NCBI GenBank assembly: GCA_037179385.1
Contig: CM074187.1
Location: 50,998,879-51,062,878 of the forward strand
From: Holothuria scabra
Taxonomy: Eukaryota; Echinodermata; Holothuroidea; Aspidochirotida; Holothuriidae
Direction of reading: 5' to 3'
DNA: 64,000 nucleotides
A program made the position numbers and the translations under genes. Below, in pieces: positions 45,134 through 59,060 of this stretch. Each line of letters begins with the position of its first letter. Within the stretch, counting starts at the first letter, position 1. The notes below the pieces were generated by a model that did not search any database, had not been told where the DNA came from, and saw only the letters and a program-made list of their open reading frames with translations.

Positions 45134-45199
45134 GCGCAGTACGGGAGAAGGCCGCGCGGAGGGCAATGCGTCAAGGAAGTGCCAAGGCGCAGCTCAAAT

Positions 45200-48100
45200 G
45201 TCAAGAAATATGTTTATGATAATGAGAAGGTAGGATCATCGGATGCAGACGTGCACACTTTAACATTGTAGGCAATACAACGTATGCTGTGGGACATTTA
45301 ACCTATCGGTAGTATACCAGCAGGATGACGTCATATTATAGGGTGCACGGCCTAATTGTGCATCATTGCAATACCAATTTAATGGATATTATACACCGGT
45401 ATACACAGTATCCTTTCGTTTTCATGTTCAATATATGCAGTGTCTTGAGACTGGCTGGTTGAACCAACTCCTCTTGCATTCTAAGAATGTATAATGTTGT
45501 TTGATATTGTATGATATATTTTCAAGAATATCAGTTTGTTAACTTTTACATTAAAAGTCCAGGGAGTAATACCATGATTACATACCCGTAGACAGACAAG
45601 GCACCCAGGGGCAAATTTCTTTTTTTTTTTTGGGGGGGGGGGCAAAACTGTACTAATGTATTACGTTAAATACAAACTCCATAGCTAAAGGGAGCGATTT
45701 TTTCAGCGGCTTCCCCCAGCCCCATGCATGTTCATTACGTGTACGTAGATTTGTAATACAGTTTGGTTACAGAAATAAAATATGTCATTCAGGCAGATAA
45801 ATATCAGCAGTTGAAAAGAAAAGAGTTCACAAAGATCGCGTAGAGAAATCCAAAGGTAAATTATTTAAAAAAGTGACCCATTAGCCAAAATAATAAATTA
45901 ATCAAACTTTTAATTAATCACATAGGGAATAACTTCGATTTCATTGGGTTAGAAATTGTCTTAGTGACTATAGACTTATTAGGAAATAGCTCCGTACTAT
46001 AAGTAACAGTGTCGAAACTTACACAAATTACATTTATAAGTGTATTTTATTTTGTTTGTTTGGCTCAAGTGTCAAATTTGGTCAACATCTCACAGAGTTC
46101 CTGGTTAAAGCGTTGGCAGGGCCTGGATCTGGTTTGTGTGTGTGTGTTTGGGGGGGGGGGGCAAAATTTACAAACAGCTGGAACCCTATATCGTGTCCAT
46201 GACCGGACTCGTCTGTAAGCAATCACTCCACACAACCCTTAATCACATTGACGGTGGTATACACAAAGCAGGTAGATGACATGTTAAAAATTGACGTTTT
46301 ATGGAAGCCCTTAAGTCACCTGCATAGCATATGTTATATTTTGTTTATTCTTCCTGTTGTTCTTTTTTAATCTAATTTATTGGGGACAAAACGATATTCT
46401 CTCAACCAACATTTTCATTAATGGGGCATTTCCCCCTCCCGGAATCGACGCCCCCTGAATATTGGCACAGAATGTTTTGAAATGAACGTACTTTTGGTTT
46501 TGAAATTAATGAAATTGTTGCACGAGCGTTTTTCTTTTAAGGATATGGAAACAAGTGATTAGCTCCACCGCACCCCCCCCCCTCCCGTGAAGCACCCTCC
46601 CCCCTCCCGTGAATGAAATCTTTTTACTTCTTAAGCTTTCATGAGGAACGGTCCGTATCAAAACGACAAATATATGTCCTGCAGTCCGACATGGGTACTG
46701 ACCAGTTGCCAGACTAACAGATGCCTGAAGAGTTGAAGGCATAATGCCCATCCGAACAGGACACAAATATGCAAACGCTCAGCTTAGATAGTCGATTTAT
46801 TTATGAGTGATACTTATACACTTCGATTAATGGGTAAACTCTTGTCCAGGTTGGCTCATGTGTCACCTCCTAAGCTGATGGGAAGAACTAGGGTTGGGTT
46901 TACTCATGTCTGGTGAATTTTCGAAAACTGAAGGGTAATTTTGTCACCAAGTTGGGTAATTTCTTTCCAAACATTTTAAGAGGTAGCATACTGCAGTCCA
47001 ACGTAGGTAAAAGTTTACCAAAATTGTGTTGGATTCGATAGTTCACACCCTTACAAGACAATTCGCACTTCAGAATCCACAATCTGGACAACTTAATTCC
47101 ATTGATTGGAACCATTTTTCTCCTGACAATTCCCGCCGACAGGTCAATTTTATGGTGCGTGTGAGTGTGTGTGTGTGTATGTGTGTGTGGCGGGGGTGGG
47201 TGAGGTACTTCTGGGGGATAAGTGATATAATACGGAGACTATTCATGGTTAGATGTCATATATTTATGTTAGATTATTATCAGACATTCTTTATATAAGT
47301 TTCACGTTCTCTTTCGAGTTATTCACCTTGTTAAGCCAGTCGTAGCTTCCTGAATATCTTCCTTTCACAATATAATTTTATATAAATATATAATGTGGTG
47401 AAATAAATAAAATGAATATGGCATCCTGGCTGTGTTACCTTGGTCAGCATTCCATATGAGACATTCCCTCTTGGATTCAGTAGTCTAAGTGTCACTATGC
47501 GAGGGAGGGTACTGATGGTTCCCTCCTTCCTTCGGGGAACGCTGTCCCTCTGTTGGAAAAGTTTCGAATTACTAATGGACGTCGTAACTCATAGATACGT
47601 CAAAATATGTACCGCCAACATACGCACCGCCAAAATATGTACCGCCCAAGACCACAGCCACTACCTCAACGATATACTTGGTCTTAATTAGGATAATAAT
47701 TGAAAAGTTCTTTTTCTAATCCACACCAAACCGTTTTGAAGTCCCTCTGCCGCACTACTTGGCATCGTGCTAATTATTTGACTTGTGAAATGTTTTCTAA
47801 CCGCTGCAAATTCTAGCGCTAACCATCGCTTTCACTTGCAAGCTTTCTGTATCAATCCCCGCACTCTTTGTTTTTAACTTCACTTCCAAATTGGTATACT
47901 TCTGACATTAATCGTATAAAAAATACCTCCCTTCCACTTCCAATTAGACATAGGCGTACGGGTGTAATTTTTGTGAGCAGAAAAGAGCAAGTTTTGCTCT
48001 GATAATGACACCATTTATCATGTTTTCCCGAATGGATCAACTGTTTTTGCTTAAATTGGGAGGGCGAGTGCCCCCTGCACCCCGCTTCGCACGCCTATGC

Positions 48101-49467
48101 AATAAGAGTTCTCAAGGCTTTATTCCCAGTCCCCTCCCACGCCTTGTCACACACAATACAAAAAAAAACTAATGAAGAGAACATCTTCATAAATCAACCT
48201 CAATTGAAACCCATTTGACGCCGAGAAGTAACTCCTGATGTACGAAAGAAGTACGTAGATAGTCTTTACGCAGAGAGCCTTTACGTACAATTTAGTAAAC
48301 GTACACATACGTGAATGATGGACCTTAACAACTGCGAGTTGCCTTATACTGAGATAGCACATTTGAGAACTTGCCTGGAATCAATTTTCCCTCAAATCAA
48401 ATCATTAAGAATCCTAATCATTCCTCATAATTTTGGTACCCTCGCACAAGCGACTTTCCATCCCCGTGGTACGGTACCATAGTCACAAAATGATCAGCCC
48501 GACTAATTAAACAGACATTGATTAGGTGATCACTTCCTTAAATGGTCTATGCGTAAATGTAAGTCATAGGTTTGACATGTTACAGGAGGATAGATAAGTT
48601 GTTCTAGTCTCTGCATCTGTTTGCAGCCATTATTCAAGCCCATATGACCGAGGCAGCGAAGCTACGGTAATAAAGTTATACCCTGCCGAGCGGACGAAGT
48701 TTTCTCCTTCAGCTGATTGCTGCGAAAAATCTGAAGGGCGGTATCGCTTAGGGGGCGGCAGACACAGAAGGGCTACGAAGGCTAATAAAATATTGGTATA
48801 GTAGATTTATGTTGTTTGACTGAATCAAAACGTTACAGCGTCTAGCTGTCTAGCCATAAAACGATATGAATAAAACATAGACACATATGCCGGAAGCTTT
48901 GGTGTCACATAAGAAAAAACAAATCGCTACATCCAAAGATGAAAGTGAATTTGTGACGAGAATTAAAACAAAAAAATGTCAATAAAACTCCATCCAAAAG
49001 AGCACCTCTTCTGATAGATATTATGAACAACAATATGTTTCATGCGAACTTTATTTTAAATTTTCAAGATGTGCTTTGTACATGTTAAAGTGGCAATCAG
49101 AGTTTAATTTTTACAATATTTTTACCACATTTGTAAATTGAAAATGATCCGTGATCATGGTCTAACGTCGTGATTCGTTACAGTGTAGTGGAAGTTGTGT
49201 AGTCTTGCATCTGTGTGATATTCTTTTAACCCCAAAATATTCAGAAATTTTCATTCAACAGCAGTCAAGACAGAAATTAACGTTTTCTCTAACCTAAACT
49301 TGAAGACCTCTTCAATGTTTCCATACTGTGGTAAACCGTCAGTTCAGAAGGGGAAACGAGGCGCTGGCACAAAGGTTAAAATTCTCTTTCTCTGCCTGTA
49401 TTGCTCCTTTAAAGATAGTTTTCCAAAATGGTGTGAGGGGAGTGAAATTAATGGGAAGGGGTTTCGC
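45200..49467. other. Intergenic region upstream of the light chain gene
   Basis: No exon could be supported. Holds G- and C-homopolymers (45630-45641, 46150-46160, 46573-46583), a TG/GT run at 47157-47189, tandem CAAAATATGTACCGCC-like pieces at 47600-47650, and a patch at 48690-48785 related to 35800-35910. Confidence 0.55.
47157..47189. repeat. TG microsatellite
   Basis: Interrupted GTG(TG)n stretch of about 33 bases with one TATG interruption. No tandem array follows it, unlike the runs at 2838 and 11066. Confidence 0.8.
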
Positions 49468-49475
49468 CTTTTGGC

Positions 49476-51073
49476 CAGTGGCGGAGCTGCCATATGGTCA
49501 GAGGGGGCGGTCGCCCCCCCCCCCCCGACGGACCAAAATCGTCTGTCGGCGCCCTTTTTAGGTTTTTAACATACTTTACTCTTGCACCATTTCTGGCAAA
49601 AAACATAATTTAATAGCGTTGTTTTAAGGCCCATAACAAAATACCCAAACAGCCACCAGTAACTGTTCTAGATGCACTTTATTCTGATGAAAAGGGTCAT
49701 GCATATTCTGTAATATTGGGATATGTTTTGCCGAAACGTATCTTCATGCACACACTAAATTATGAATGCCGTCGCTGTGTTAATTTCATTGCTTCTACAC
49801 CAAGGGTGACTATAACCTTACAAAATACACAAACTGACATTAAATTAACCCTCCCGGACAACTAAAGATGCTGCAAAGGGCGCAACAATAATTGTAGCGC
49901 AAATAGCCCTCTTGTTGTCGGGGATAATAATTAGTTTGTAAAGATACCAAAATGGTTTCCACAACATTTTTCAAAATCATTTGATGAGAAAATTCACGTT
50001 AAAATAAAATAAAACTGTCATCATAGTGGCGATGGTTTAAGAGCTTTAATGAGCAGTTTCCATTTTGCTTTTCTTCAAGTGACCATTCTCATGTTAAATG
50101 GCTATTTCTGACTCTGCACGATAATCCAATGAAAATGCTTTTTTCTGTACTTCCGTGGTCTCAAAAGCCAGAAAATTGCATCAAATAAGCTTAAGTTTAG
50201 GATACTTTTATGTATTATGAAGTCGGTATCTAGAGAGCCAAGCACACCTCTTGTCTTGTATATTTCTTTAAATGTACTTAATTTATGGCTATTTTGGAGT
50301 GGTCACATGATGCAAAATAAGTCAATTCATTTTTCTTCGTTTACTTATCTTGATTTCCAGATGCCAAAAATATACACCTACGGTGTTTAATTTCCCAAAC
50401 TTTTTCCTCTGGAAGATTGCTTTCTATTCAGCTATACAGCAGGTTTTATTTTTTACCTTCACAAAATAGTCTTGCTGTTATTACTTTAAAATCTTAAATC
50501 GAGACCTGACAGTAACACACAAATTATAATGACCGCCTTCATACTAGAATATGAAAGAGAGGGATAGAAACATGCGCGTCCGCAGTTAGGGGCAAGAGGG
50601 GAATTTGCCCTCCCCTGGAAAATGAAAAAAACCTGAAACACGAAGAAAACATAAAGAAAAAGACGCAGAAAAATTAACATCAATATTTCTTAACAGTTCA
50701 CTCAGTGTTTTCCCTATTTATATACGGTAAATAGGCTTTAAAAATGTCATTTCCAGCGATCTGAGAGGCATTTTGGGCCAAATTTTCTTGCGCTTCGCGT
50801 CAACTCATGTTGGCGGGGAGTTTGGCCCGAAAAAAATTTAGCCCCGAATTTTCCTCCGTGGAGGCCAATAGATAGACAATTTAAACATGTTTTAATAGAA
50901 AAACTTGTTGAGGAGAAATGTCAAAGTAGTCTTCTACCAGGTGGGGAAAATCAAATGGAAAGCATGAAAAGCCGTCGCTTCGATCGTGCTGAGGCTCAGG
51001 GTATTTACTCCTTCAAAGCGCCCCTGCAGACCATTTTCGCCCCCTCTGACAGAAATCCCTAGCTCCGCCACTG
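49476..51073. mobile_element. Non-autonomous hAT transposon with intact target duplication
   Basis: Ends CAGTGGCGGAGCT (49476-49488) and AGCTCCGCCACTG (51061-51073) are exact inverted repeats, extended by imperfect matches to CAGAGGGGGCG/CGCCCCCTCTG. The octamer CTTTTGGC abuts both ends (49468-49475 and 51074-51081). CAGTGGCGG ends with an 8-bp duplication are diagnostic of hAT elements. At 1598 bp without a transposase-like frame it is non-autonomous. Confidence 0.92.
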
Positions 51074-51081
51074 CTTTTGGC

Positions 51082-52833
51082 TTTACGAAAGGTAGATATT
51101 AAGAGTTGAGTGTTAGTTTGTTAGATTGAATTTTACGTTCCAGTTTCAACCAAATTATTAAAGGTGGGGATCGGAGGGCTAGCAAGCTTGCCAAATTATG
51201 ATCATTTCAAATTTAAGTTAGGTATCTTCGTGAACCTTTTTCACAGTATCGAAATTTGTTTGATACAACAAGTAATACCACGTTTTCTTTACCACACACA
51301 TGAGCGGATTCAGACACCGCAATAGGACGCTGAACCTCCGAAACCTCGGGGATGGGGTGGGGGAGCAGAAGCGATTCAATGATTACCTTTATTCCCTGAT
51401 CATTCGGGAAGAAACTTATTTTCTTAATGTCCTAGTTGAAAAAAGTCAGTGATCCATACTAATTTCAACTAGTGTGGTGTCGAATATCTTGAACTAGGTG
51501 AAGCTTCTGTCAAAAGTGGGTCTGGCCTCCTCGGCCGAGTGTTGCCAATTTACTAGATTAGCCGTGGAAGCCATCAACATCCTGTCCGTCTTGGGTCACT
51601 CTGGTTCTTTCAGACTGACCACAGCCCGGACCGGTGTCGTTTCGTTGCACAGAAGCTGCTTAAGTTTAGGTACCCAAAGTATGGTCAAATTTGAGGCCTA
51701 CATGACTTGCAAATAGTCGTGAATTATTGAAACAGGAATTTTAGACTACGTTTCAGGGGTGAGGCGTGGGGTTGGGTAACTATAACCACTTACAGCAGAA
51801 GTTATTGGACGCTATCACAAAACAGCGCATCTTTTGGCTTAAATAGACAACATCATGCATGATTGTGAGTTGGACTACAATCCCCAGTACCCATTAATGT
51901 ATCAAAGTTATGCCTGTAGAAACTGTGTAGGACGTTAACCTCGCTTTGGATGTAAGTTCCTGTCTTACTTATCCCTCTTCAACAGAAAATTTAAGTCCCC
52001 TCGCCAGCAGGACTTTGGACTCCCGTGCTTAACAGTGGTTAAAGAGAAACCTATAACTTTGTACTAATTCAAGCTGAAAAGTAGATTTTAAACAGCTTTG
52101 ACATTTTCCAGTCAAAAACAAAGTAGCGTATGAACGTTGTCTGTATACTGCATTTCCAACATGACAGTACGATGAATCGAGATCGGATATACGTAAATCA
52201 CCTTACCCGTCTGGCATCGAGACAATAAGCGTGGGTATGTCGTTCTAGGTTACAATTACACAACATGCATAGACAGGGTAGAGAACTTGACAGGCAAGAG
52301 ATATTGACTTTTCCTATTAATAATGTCAAGAAGTTCAAACGATACGAATGTGTTACTACTGAATTTAGGGGATTCTTATCCGTTCATTTAATAAATATGA
52401 CACGCGGTTCGAGGGCGCTATGCATGTTTGCTGCCATTGAAGCTCTTTACTAGTTATAACCTGATCAATTAGATAAAAAGGGTGGCATTGGAGGCGATCA
52501 AGCCTAGCAAGGGGAAGTAGTAATGGGAAAGTTTAGGACTTGATTCCATCCAAGAGCAAACTATGGTTTTCCTATCTGAACTGGCCATTCCAAATTAGCC
52601 AAATTTGACCTAAATTTTCTGGTTATGGTAAGCTGCCTAACAGGAAGTTGTAATTTGTGGTCCAAGTACACTTATCCTGCCCTCGTGGTCATTTTCACAC
52701 TTAAGTATAACTTTTAATGGTACGTTTTTTTTTCTATTTCATTTTCCCATGTTTCCCTGTGCTATATTAATTTTAAATAAACATTCGCAATCCTTGTGAA
52801 TTGTCTGATCCCTTGGTTTCTTTCTACCCTCAG
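51082..52833. other. Intergenic, with a short GC-rich open stretch
   Basis: A SINE scrap lies at 51117-51155. The interval 51498-51716 is GC-richer and open for 72 codons on the + strand (e.g. SKVGLASSAECCQFTRLAVE) while the other five frames are closed, but it has no clear splice borders and no family resemblance. Otherwise nothing recognised. Confidence 0.4.
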
Positions 52834-52965
52834 ACTGACCCTGATCAGCACCCCTTCCAAAACTGGGAGAAGTGTAAGGTCTGGATATTCAATGGCTGTA
52901 GACACAATTCAGACACAAAGAATGACAGACTACTTGTACGTAAATTGTCTGGATTATTTTATTAA
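52834..52965 (+). CDS. Orphan terminal exon candidate
   Basis: A strong acceptor (ggtttctttctaccctcag) opens into 43 codons of protein-like sequence, beginning TDPDQHPFQNWEKCKVWIFN, continuing GCRHNSDTKNDRLLVR and ending KLSGLFY with TAA. AATAAA follows 73 bases after the stop (53038-53043). Trp, Cys, His and Asn are frequent and the composition is unlike translated repeats. An internal GTAC|gtaaat near 52939 is an alternative donor. I do not recognise the family and find no upstream exon; it may be the last exon of a small + strand gene or a gene relic. Confidence 0.45.
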   Translation, partial: TDPDQHPFQNWEKCKVWIFNGCRHNSDTKNDRLLVRKLSGLFY

Positions 52966-53037
52966 AAAAAAGACTGAACCAAATATAAACATCTACACAT
53001 CCAGTACCATAAACTCTGTGTTACCAAGGTAACCCAA

Positions 53038-53043
53038 AATAAA
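53038..53043 (+). terminator. Candidate poly(A) signal after the orphan exon
   Basis: AATAAA 73 bases past the TAA at 52965, in the usual position for a short 3'UTR. Confidence 0.35.
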
Positions 53044-55138
53044 CAAAATGGACAACACAAAGGTTTAAGTTAAACAAAGATACATTATAAAAATCCTTTA
53101 ATGTAAAATCTGGACTGGAGCCTCAGTGATAAACAAGATGTCTGGCTAAAATTACTATGTGAAAAAAGTTTAACTTAATGAAAGTAAGGTGATGATCTCA
53201 AAAATAGAGTACAAGTGTTTTAAGAACTTCCACTTACAATGTGAAATCATTTCTATTTTCTCAATATTTCTGTCACTGTTATGTTCATACACCTATAGCT
53301 AAGGGAGGGAGGTTCCAAGGTGAAACACCCCAAGCTTCACCCAAGCTTGGAACATAAAATAATAGCAAAATCTGGCTAAAAAGTGAAAACTATAAACTTT
53401 ACTATTTTTGAGGCACAAATATTGCACCATTTTGCACCATTTTCCACCCCTCCCCAATGTCACACTTCAAGAGCCCCTCCCATGACACAATCCTGGCTAT
53501 GCCCTTGACCTTGTAGAGCAATCATTACAATAAGAAAAGATACATACATACATGTCTTAAAACCTACATAAGTGTTAAACTCGAAAGTCAAAATGTTCTT
53601 TTTAAAAGGCCAACAAATTTTATAGAGAAAGCATTATATTACTTGATAAAATGATAGTGTGGTTCTTTATGTTGTCTTTATGTTGCAAAACCTTACATGC
53701 TCATAATCATATTTTGAGTAACACTTTCTTACTTTATACATACTAATATTTCATTTGAACTGTCAAATTCAAGGGATTTGATGCTATTTATAGACTAATA
53801 ACACAAAAATTTCAGTAAAATGCATAAAATTTGTTAGAAGCACTGTAATTAAAAGATAACAAATTGTCATTGAAATGCATTCATTTTCAAAGCGGGCCAT
53901 TAAAAATTCAGTTCCTTTGACATAAATTGTCATAAAAACAGAAGTTAAACTGAAGAGGTTACAAAGTGGTAACCAAAAAATATGAACATTCTAAAATATT
54001 TATAATGTGGATGTATCTAAAGTAGTGTTGTTTATTTTATTTTCAAGATTTGACAATTTCATAAACATTTTGGCCAAGTTTTCAAATTTGCCTATTTATA
54101 GGTAGGGTATGTACTGAAGGTATCCAGGGAAGAGTACCAGATGAAATTCACATTTAAAAAAAATCTGGTCTAGTTCAAGATGTGTTTCTTAACCCTACAT
54201 CATTAGAGGGAAGAATTTTTCACTGCCAAATGATCATTTTCCATACCTATATGACAATTTTTCGACAGCAAAGCAGGGCCAAATTGACATTTTTGGCTGA
54301 AACAACCAAAAGGCACCACCAATCCAAGAGTAATTTCAATGGAAACAAAATTGCCATCATTATTCAACCTGCCCTTCCACACTCCATTTTCTTGCAAGAT
54401 ATGAGTGATGCATAAATGATCCCCATGGAGGGGCCATGAAAGAGTCCTACTTGATACTGACATGCTATACCCCTTAAAATCAGAGCACCAAATTAAGTCG
54501 TTCATCAGATAATTGGGACTTTTTGATTTCGGGATGGTAGACAAACAGGATAGAGTGCTCAGCAAAAAAAATAGATTGCTCATGGGCACAAGCAAACATC
54601 ACTCCATCCTATTGGTTTTCAGAATGGTTGGTGCCCGTTTTCACATTCGATCTAGGAACAGGACAGTACATTGGTTGTCATGGTAATTTCCCTTGTATGA
54701 TAGTCTCTAAATCAGAAACACTTTAACAGTCAGGACGAAACAATTCTTGGGTGTGTGTGTTAAACTCACCATCCTGTTGGTCTTCTGTCCTGAATTGAAA
54801 AACTGCTATTTAGAAGATCAAGACCTAACAAACTCAAAGACACACTGATTGTTGCAAGGGTGCATTAACATAACATTTCTCTCATTGCACAACATCCAAA
54901 ACATTCTTTGAATAAAATTACTCTACGTAAAGAATATCTGTTGCAGAGGTTGAAAGACACACTACATAAGTCCAATTAAATCTTTATTTTACAATGCTGA
55001 GGTGACATACAAAATATTAAAATTTATTCAGATTTTGCTATATATTTTAGTTTATACATCAGGATGGAATAAGATATGAAGATAGGGATGGAGAAATAAT
55101 TGGCCAAAGAGGTATACTTTTTAACTCTGAATTTACTT

Positions 55139-55438
55139 TTTAAAGGCCTGATCTTCTCACCCCAAACAGTTATAATTCTCCTAACTTAAGCCCCTCCCAC
55201 AACTGTCTTGAACTAAAATTTGTCATCCAGACACAATCACAGTTTATTGCTTCAGGGTGAGTATACAAGATCCTAATGTGTAATCAGAACACTCTAAATA
55301 CAGTACATGCAGTGTAATATGAGCTATACTACTCAGCATATTTTGAACTTGCTGTCAATCAAAGGGATGCACCAATTGATAATTTCTGTGTGCTTTTACA
55401 AAAATGTAGTTTGGGGGGAGAGTTTGCTCTCTTTAAAT
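55139..55438. mobile_element. MITE family A copy, opposite orientation
   Basis: Starts TTTAAAGGCCTGATCTTCTC, carries CCCCTCCCACAACTGTCTTG, CAATCACAGTTTATTGCTTC and CTGTCAATCAAAGGGATGC, and ends GTTTGCTCTCTTTAAA. Good overall match to the reverse complement of 1702-2006. Confidence 0.8.
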
Positions 55439-58400
55439 TTTAAAGTCTACTTTTGCTGAAAGCTAAGTGAACGTGGAAAGATTAGGTGGGTGATTGCAAA
55501 ATTAAAAAACTAAAAACAGATAACCACAAACATAAAATTGACTTGAAACAGCCAATTTGATACATCATTAAAAAAAATGTTGTATACATGAACTTCTGAA
55601 TACATTTGTTGGCTTTTGAAGTTTATTGCTGAATAAGATGAAAAAAGTTGATTCTGCAGATGATGAAATGACTCTGTACATAAAAGAGGACAGCAGGGAA
55701 GAGCATGACTGAAGAATAGGGATAAATCCTGTCAGAATGGGAGGTGGGGATATTTAACATCCACAACCACTGGTTGGAAATGCTCTAACTGGCTTTCACA
55801 TTTTCACACAGTGACCTTTGTCTCAACAGAAATCTCTGGGCACATGTACAACCCATCATTTGAATGAAATAGTAACCAAATATGATATACAAAATATGAA
55901 ATGACAGATACCAGTCATTCTAGAAAAGTTCATTTCACCCCTCATTTCATTTTTGAACAACTTCTGACAGAGGTAAGGTTTGCCCTGGCAAAAACTCATA
56001 CTTAAACCTCGTTAACACTTCACACAGACACAGCCTTAAAGGCAAGAGAGAGTTTTGTAAAATAAAGGGACAATAGGTCAACAGTTACATCACAACAGTC
56101 ATTTTACCTCACAAAGGAATATTATTGGACTTTTGTGACAGATCTACGCTAATATTAGAGTAGGCTATTTGCTATTTTTTATAGTGAACAGTTATTTTAC
56201 TGCTAAATGTTGAATAATGCTAGCTAGCAGTGTCAGTCTCTATGGCAAATAACATGTAATGTAACTGTGCAATTAAAAAAGTGGCAGCGAAATTTTTCCA
56301 ATTAACCAAACCTTTACAAAATTGCATAATCCATCCACAGGTTCCCATCCTGTTAATATTTCATCAAGTCATTTTGCCATACAGGGGAGGTGAGATGGTG
56401 AGGGGATTTGTGGATAGCCTAAACAAACACAGCCTTTTTCAACAGTCCTATTTTTTTAAGATCCCCCACCCTGGCCCCCCCCTCTCAAAAAAAAGAACAT
56501 AAATATTTATCTCACAACTGTGAGCTCTCTGTCATTCAATTATTACTGTATGTACCCTACACCTAAAGCATTAAACCATGCCCTACTAAATTAAATTCCT
56601 AACTCTTTACCCTAGCCTCCCCTCTAGTCTATTTTACATCAGTACATTGCTTTAAAAGACTATTAAAAATATTTAATCATCAAGAATAGATTACAAAAAA
56701 GAATAAAGAAAAGTTGCACTAAAGGTGTACTGCTTGAGGTTACTGAAAGTTAAAAATGAATACAAAGACAATTAGTCATGGACAGAGCAAAATGACATAA
56801 AATAAAGTATTAATTCCTCATAATACCAAACAAATCTATCATGGAATGAAGACATGACCTATATTTGGTGAAAACCTCTTTAAGAAACTCCACACACTAT
56901 ATGAATACACTCTCAATATAGTAGTTTGACACTCATTTGAAATATTTACAGACCCTTCTAAAAAAACTTACAGTTAAAAGTGCACAGAGAATGAATTTTA
57001 TCATTTGTTTAAAAATATAAAAATGCTGATATCTTTAAAATGTCACTTGGGAGCATCCTTAGAATGGGACAATAACATCATTTGAATAGGGAGGATAAAT
57101 TAAGAAAATCAGATATAACAGTTGAGAGAGCAAGTAAAAATAGCAAATGTGCTTAATGTGTTTCCACAATTTTCAAATATCGCCCTCTATGTCTTTCATT
57201 CATGGTTAAAGTAGTTTAATTCAAATTTTGCTCCAACATGTAGAACCAATTTAATAAGCCCTTTCATGATTACAACTGCGCATGACAGAACAAAGGTCAT
57301 CCGGTATCACTCGCTCATTCGTATCACTGTGTGTACGTACATTTTGCAATAGTAGGCTACACAAGATTACACTTGACTTGTAGGATTTGGGTTAAAAGAT
57401 TAAAATTCAGGTTAGAGGGCCTACTACTACTCCGTAAGATTTAGGAATGAATTTTGCTTTGGGTCTATGGTTATAAAAAAAGCGTAGAGTTACCTTGGCC
57501 TATGATTTTCGTCTATTACAATCGATCTTATGCGCGCTATCTCCATTGAACACGCATGTGCTAACACGGTATAATGGTTAGTGCAACATTACTATAGCAC
57601 TTGAACGTATGAAGTTACACTCCAAATCACAGTCTTGGGCTGAGGTAAGTTACAACTGAGCCTGGGCGAAGCAAGTCCTGGATAGATATACTGTGAGATT
57701 TTTTTCTGAAGGTAAAAAGCCGAGACTTAACTATTTAGGCCTAGGTTATAGCAGTAGCAGTAAGGCGACCTGTACATACAACGTACGATCGTCTACGAAC
57801 TTATAGAACGAAGCCTACTTTAGGCCTTTGTATCATGTAGCATGGTAACAAAACTTCAAGCGTAGAAATAACCCCCTGATACTCATCCTAGCTCTTGTAG
57901 CTTAGGTATTTTTTTTTCACGAAATTTGGTAAACCAGCCTACAGTTGGTTCATTCCTTGACCAGGCCTAGCTTACGGTATTTAGCCTAGCAGAGAGCTTG
58001 AGAACTATCAGTTCCTACTTCCACGGGAACGGACAATTTTTTTGAGATTTTGCACATTCAAAAACTTTAAACTCAGCCAGTATCTAAGGAAAATTTATGA
58101 GTGATACTTTAAAACATCTTTCGGGCGATACTAAACCTTTTGTCCATTTAGAGATGTGATTTTTCGAAGCTACTTTTGGTTCATGTCCGTGTTGTTTATT
58201 GTAGGCATGCATACGTAACGTAACGACGGTATGCACAGGCGACGGCCTGCGACTAGCGTTGTTATGTGTTGCTATCCCGAATGACCTTTGACCCGGGAGG
58301 CCGATTTGTAATCATGAAAGGGCTTATTTGGGGGCTTCATTTCTCCTGTGTAGGAGAACATTTTAAACAATGTCAGAACATTCTGATTTTGCTATTATTA

Positions 58401-59060
58401 TTCTTTATGGAATCTGCTATACAGCTATTTCTCATCTTCCATTTTGACAGAGAGTTTGCCCTTGGAAACCTTTCTATAGAATCTAACAAGGTGGCTAGAC
58501 ACTGTCAAATGATAGATCCATTATTCTTTACAGTACTTTGTTCAGCAAAAGGCTATGTTGCATGTTACCGAAGGCATACATTAAACAATTCCTAAACCTT
58601 TCAAGTGGCAATAAATTTTCCTCATCTCACAATGTTTACTTTTCACATGAAAAGGAAGGAACTTCACAAACTGGCTAAATGTGGTCGTTTACCTAGCTTT
58701 TAAAACATTTTCCCTTCCAAATTTGTCCTCCGTTTTCTGTTTCACTCACAGATTGCATGCACATTTTTTCCTCTTCTCGGGTTCAAGCATCAAATAAACT
58801 TTTTCCCTACTGCTAACCATTCTTAGCAAAAATATACCAATCCACTGACTTCCACTTACCACTGCTCCAGGAGTAATTCTTTATCTTCATTTCCTCCTCC
58901 TTTCAAAGCATCTGGGAAAGTCACTGCTTCTTACTTCAAAGGAAGATGTGAATTCAACAGGTCAACTTACTACATCCTTTCTTAAGTTTCTTTAAACCTG
59001 ACCTTCCAACCTTTCCAATTGTTTGACTGGGGGGTTTCCCTCTATCTGGTCCACATTTTG

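Larger units (their letters stand above)
52966..59060. other. AT-rich non-coding stretch
   Basis: No exon recognised except those listed at its edges. It contains a family A MITE (55139-55438). The interval 57200-58300 is richer in CpG and GCGC/TACG strings than its surroundings and could hold a promoter, which I cannot place. The 130-codon frame at 54203-54595 (-) looks like chance. Part of the right side may be 3'UTR of the - strand exon at 59061-59176; an AATAAA on that strand is at 58200-58195. Confidence 0.5.

Noticed and set aside
54203..54595. 130-codon open frame on the - strand
   Set aside because: Low-quality composition, no recognised motif and no splice borders; treated as chance.
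58266..58595. 109-codon + strand frame with a hydrophobic stretch
   Set aside because: It only opens from a GTG in this frame, has no splice context and no recognisable domain; probably chance.
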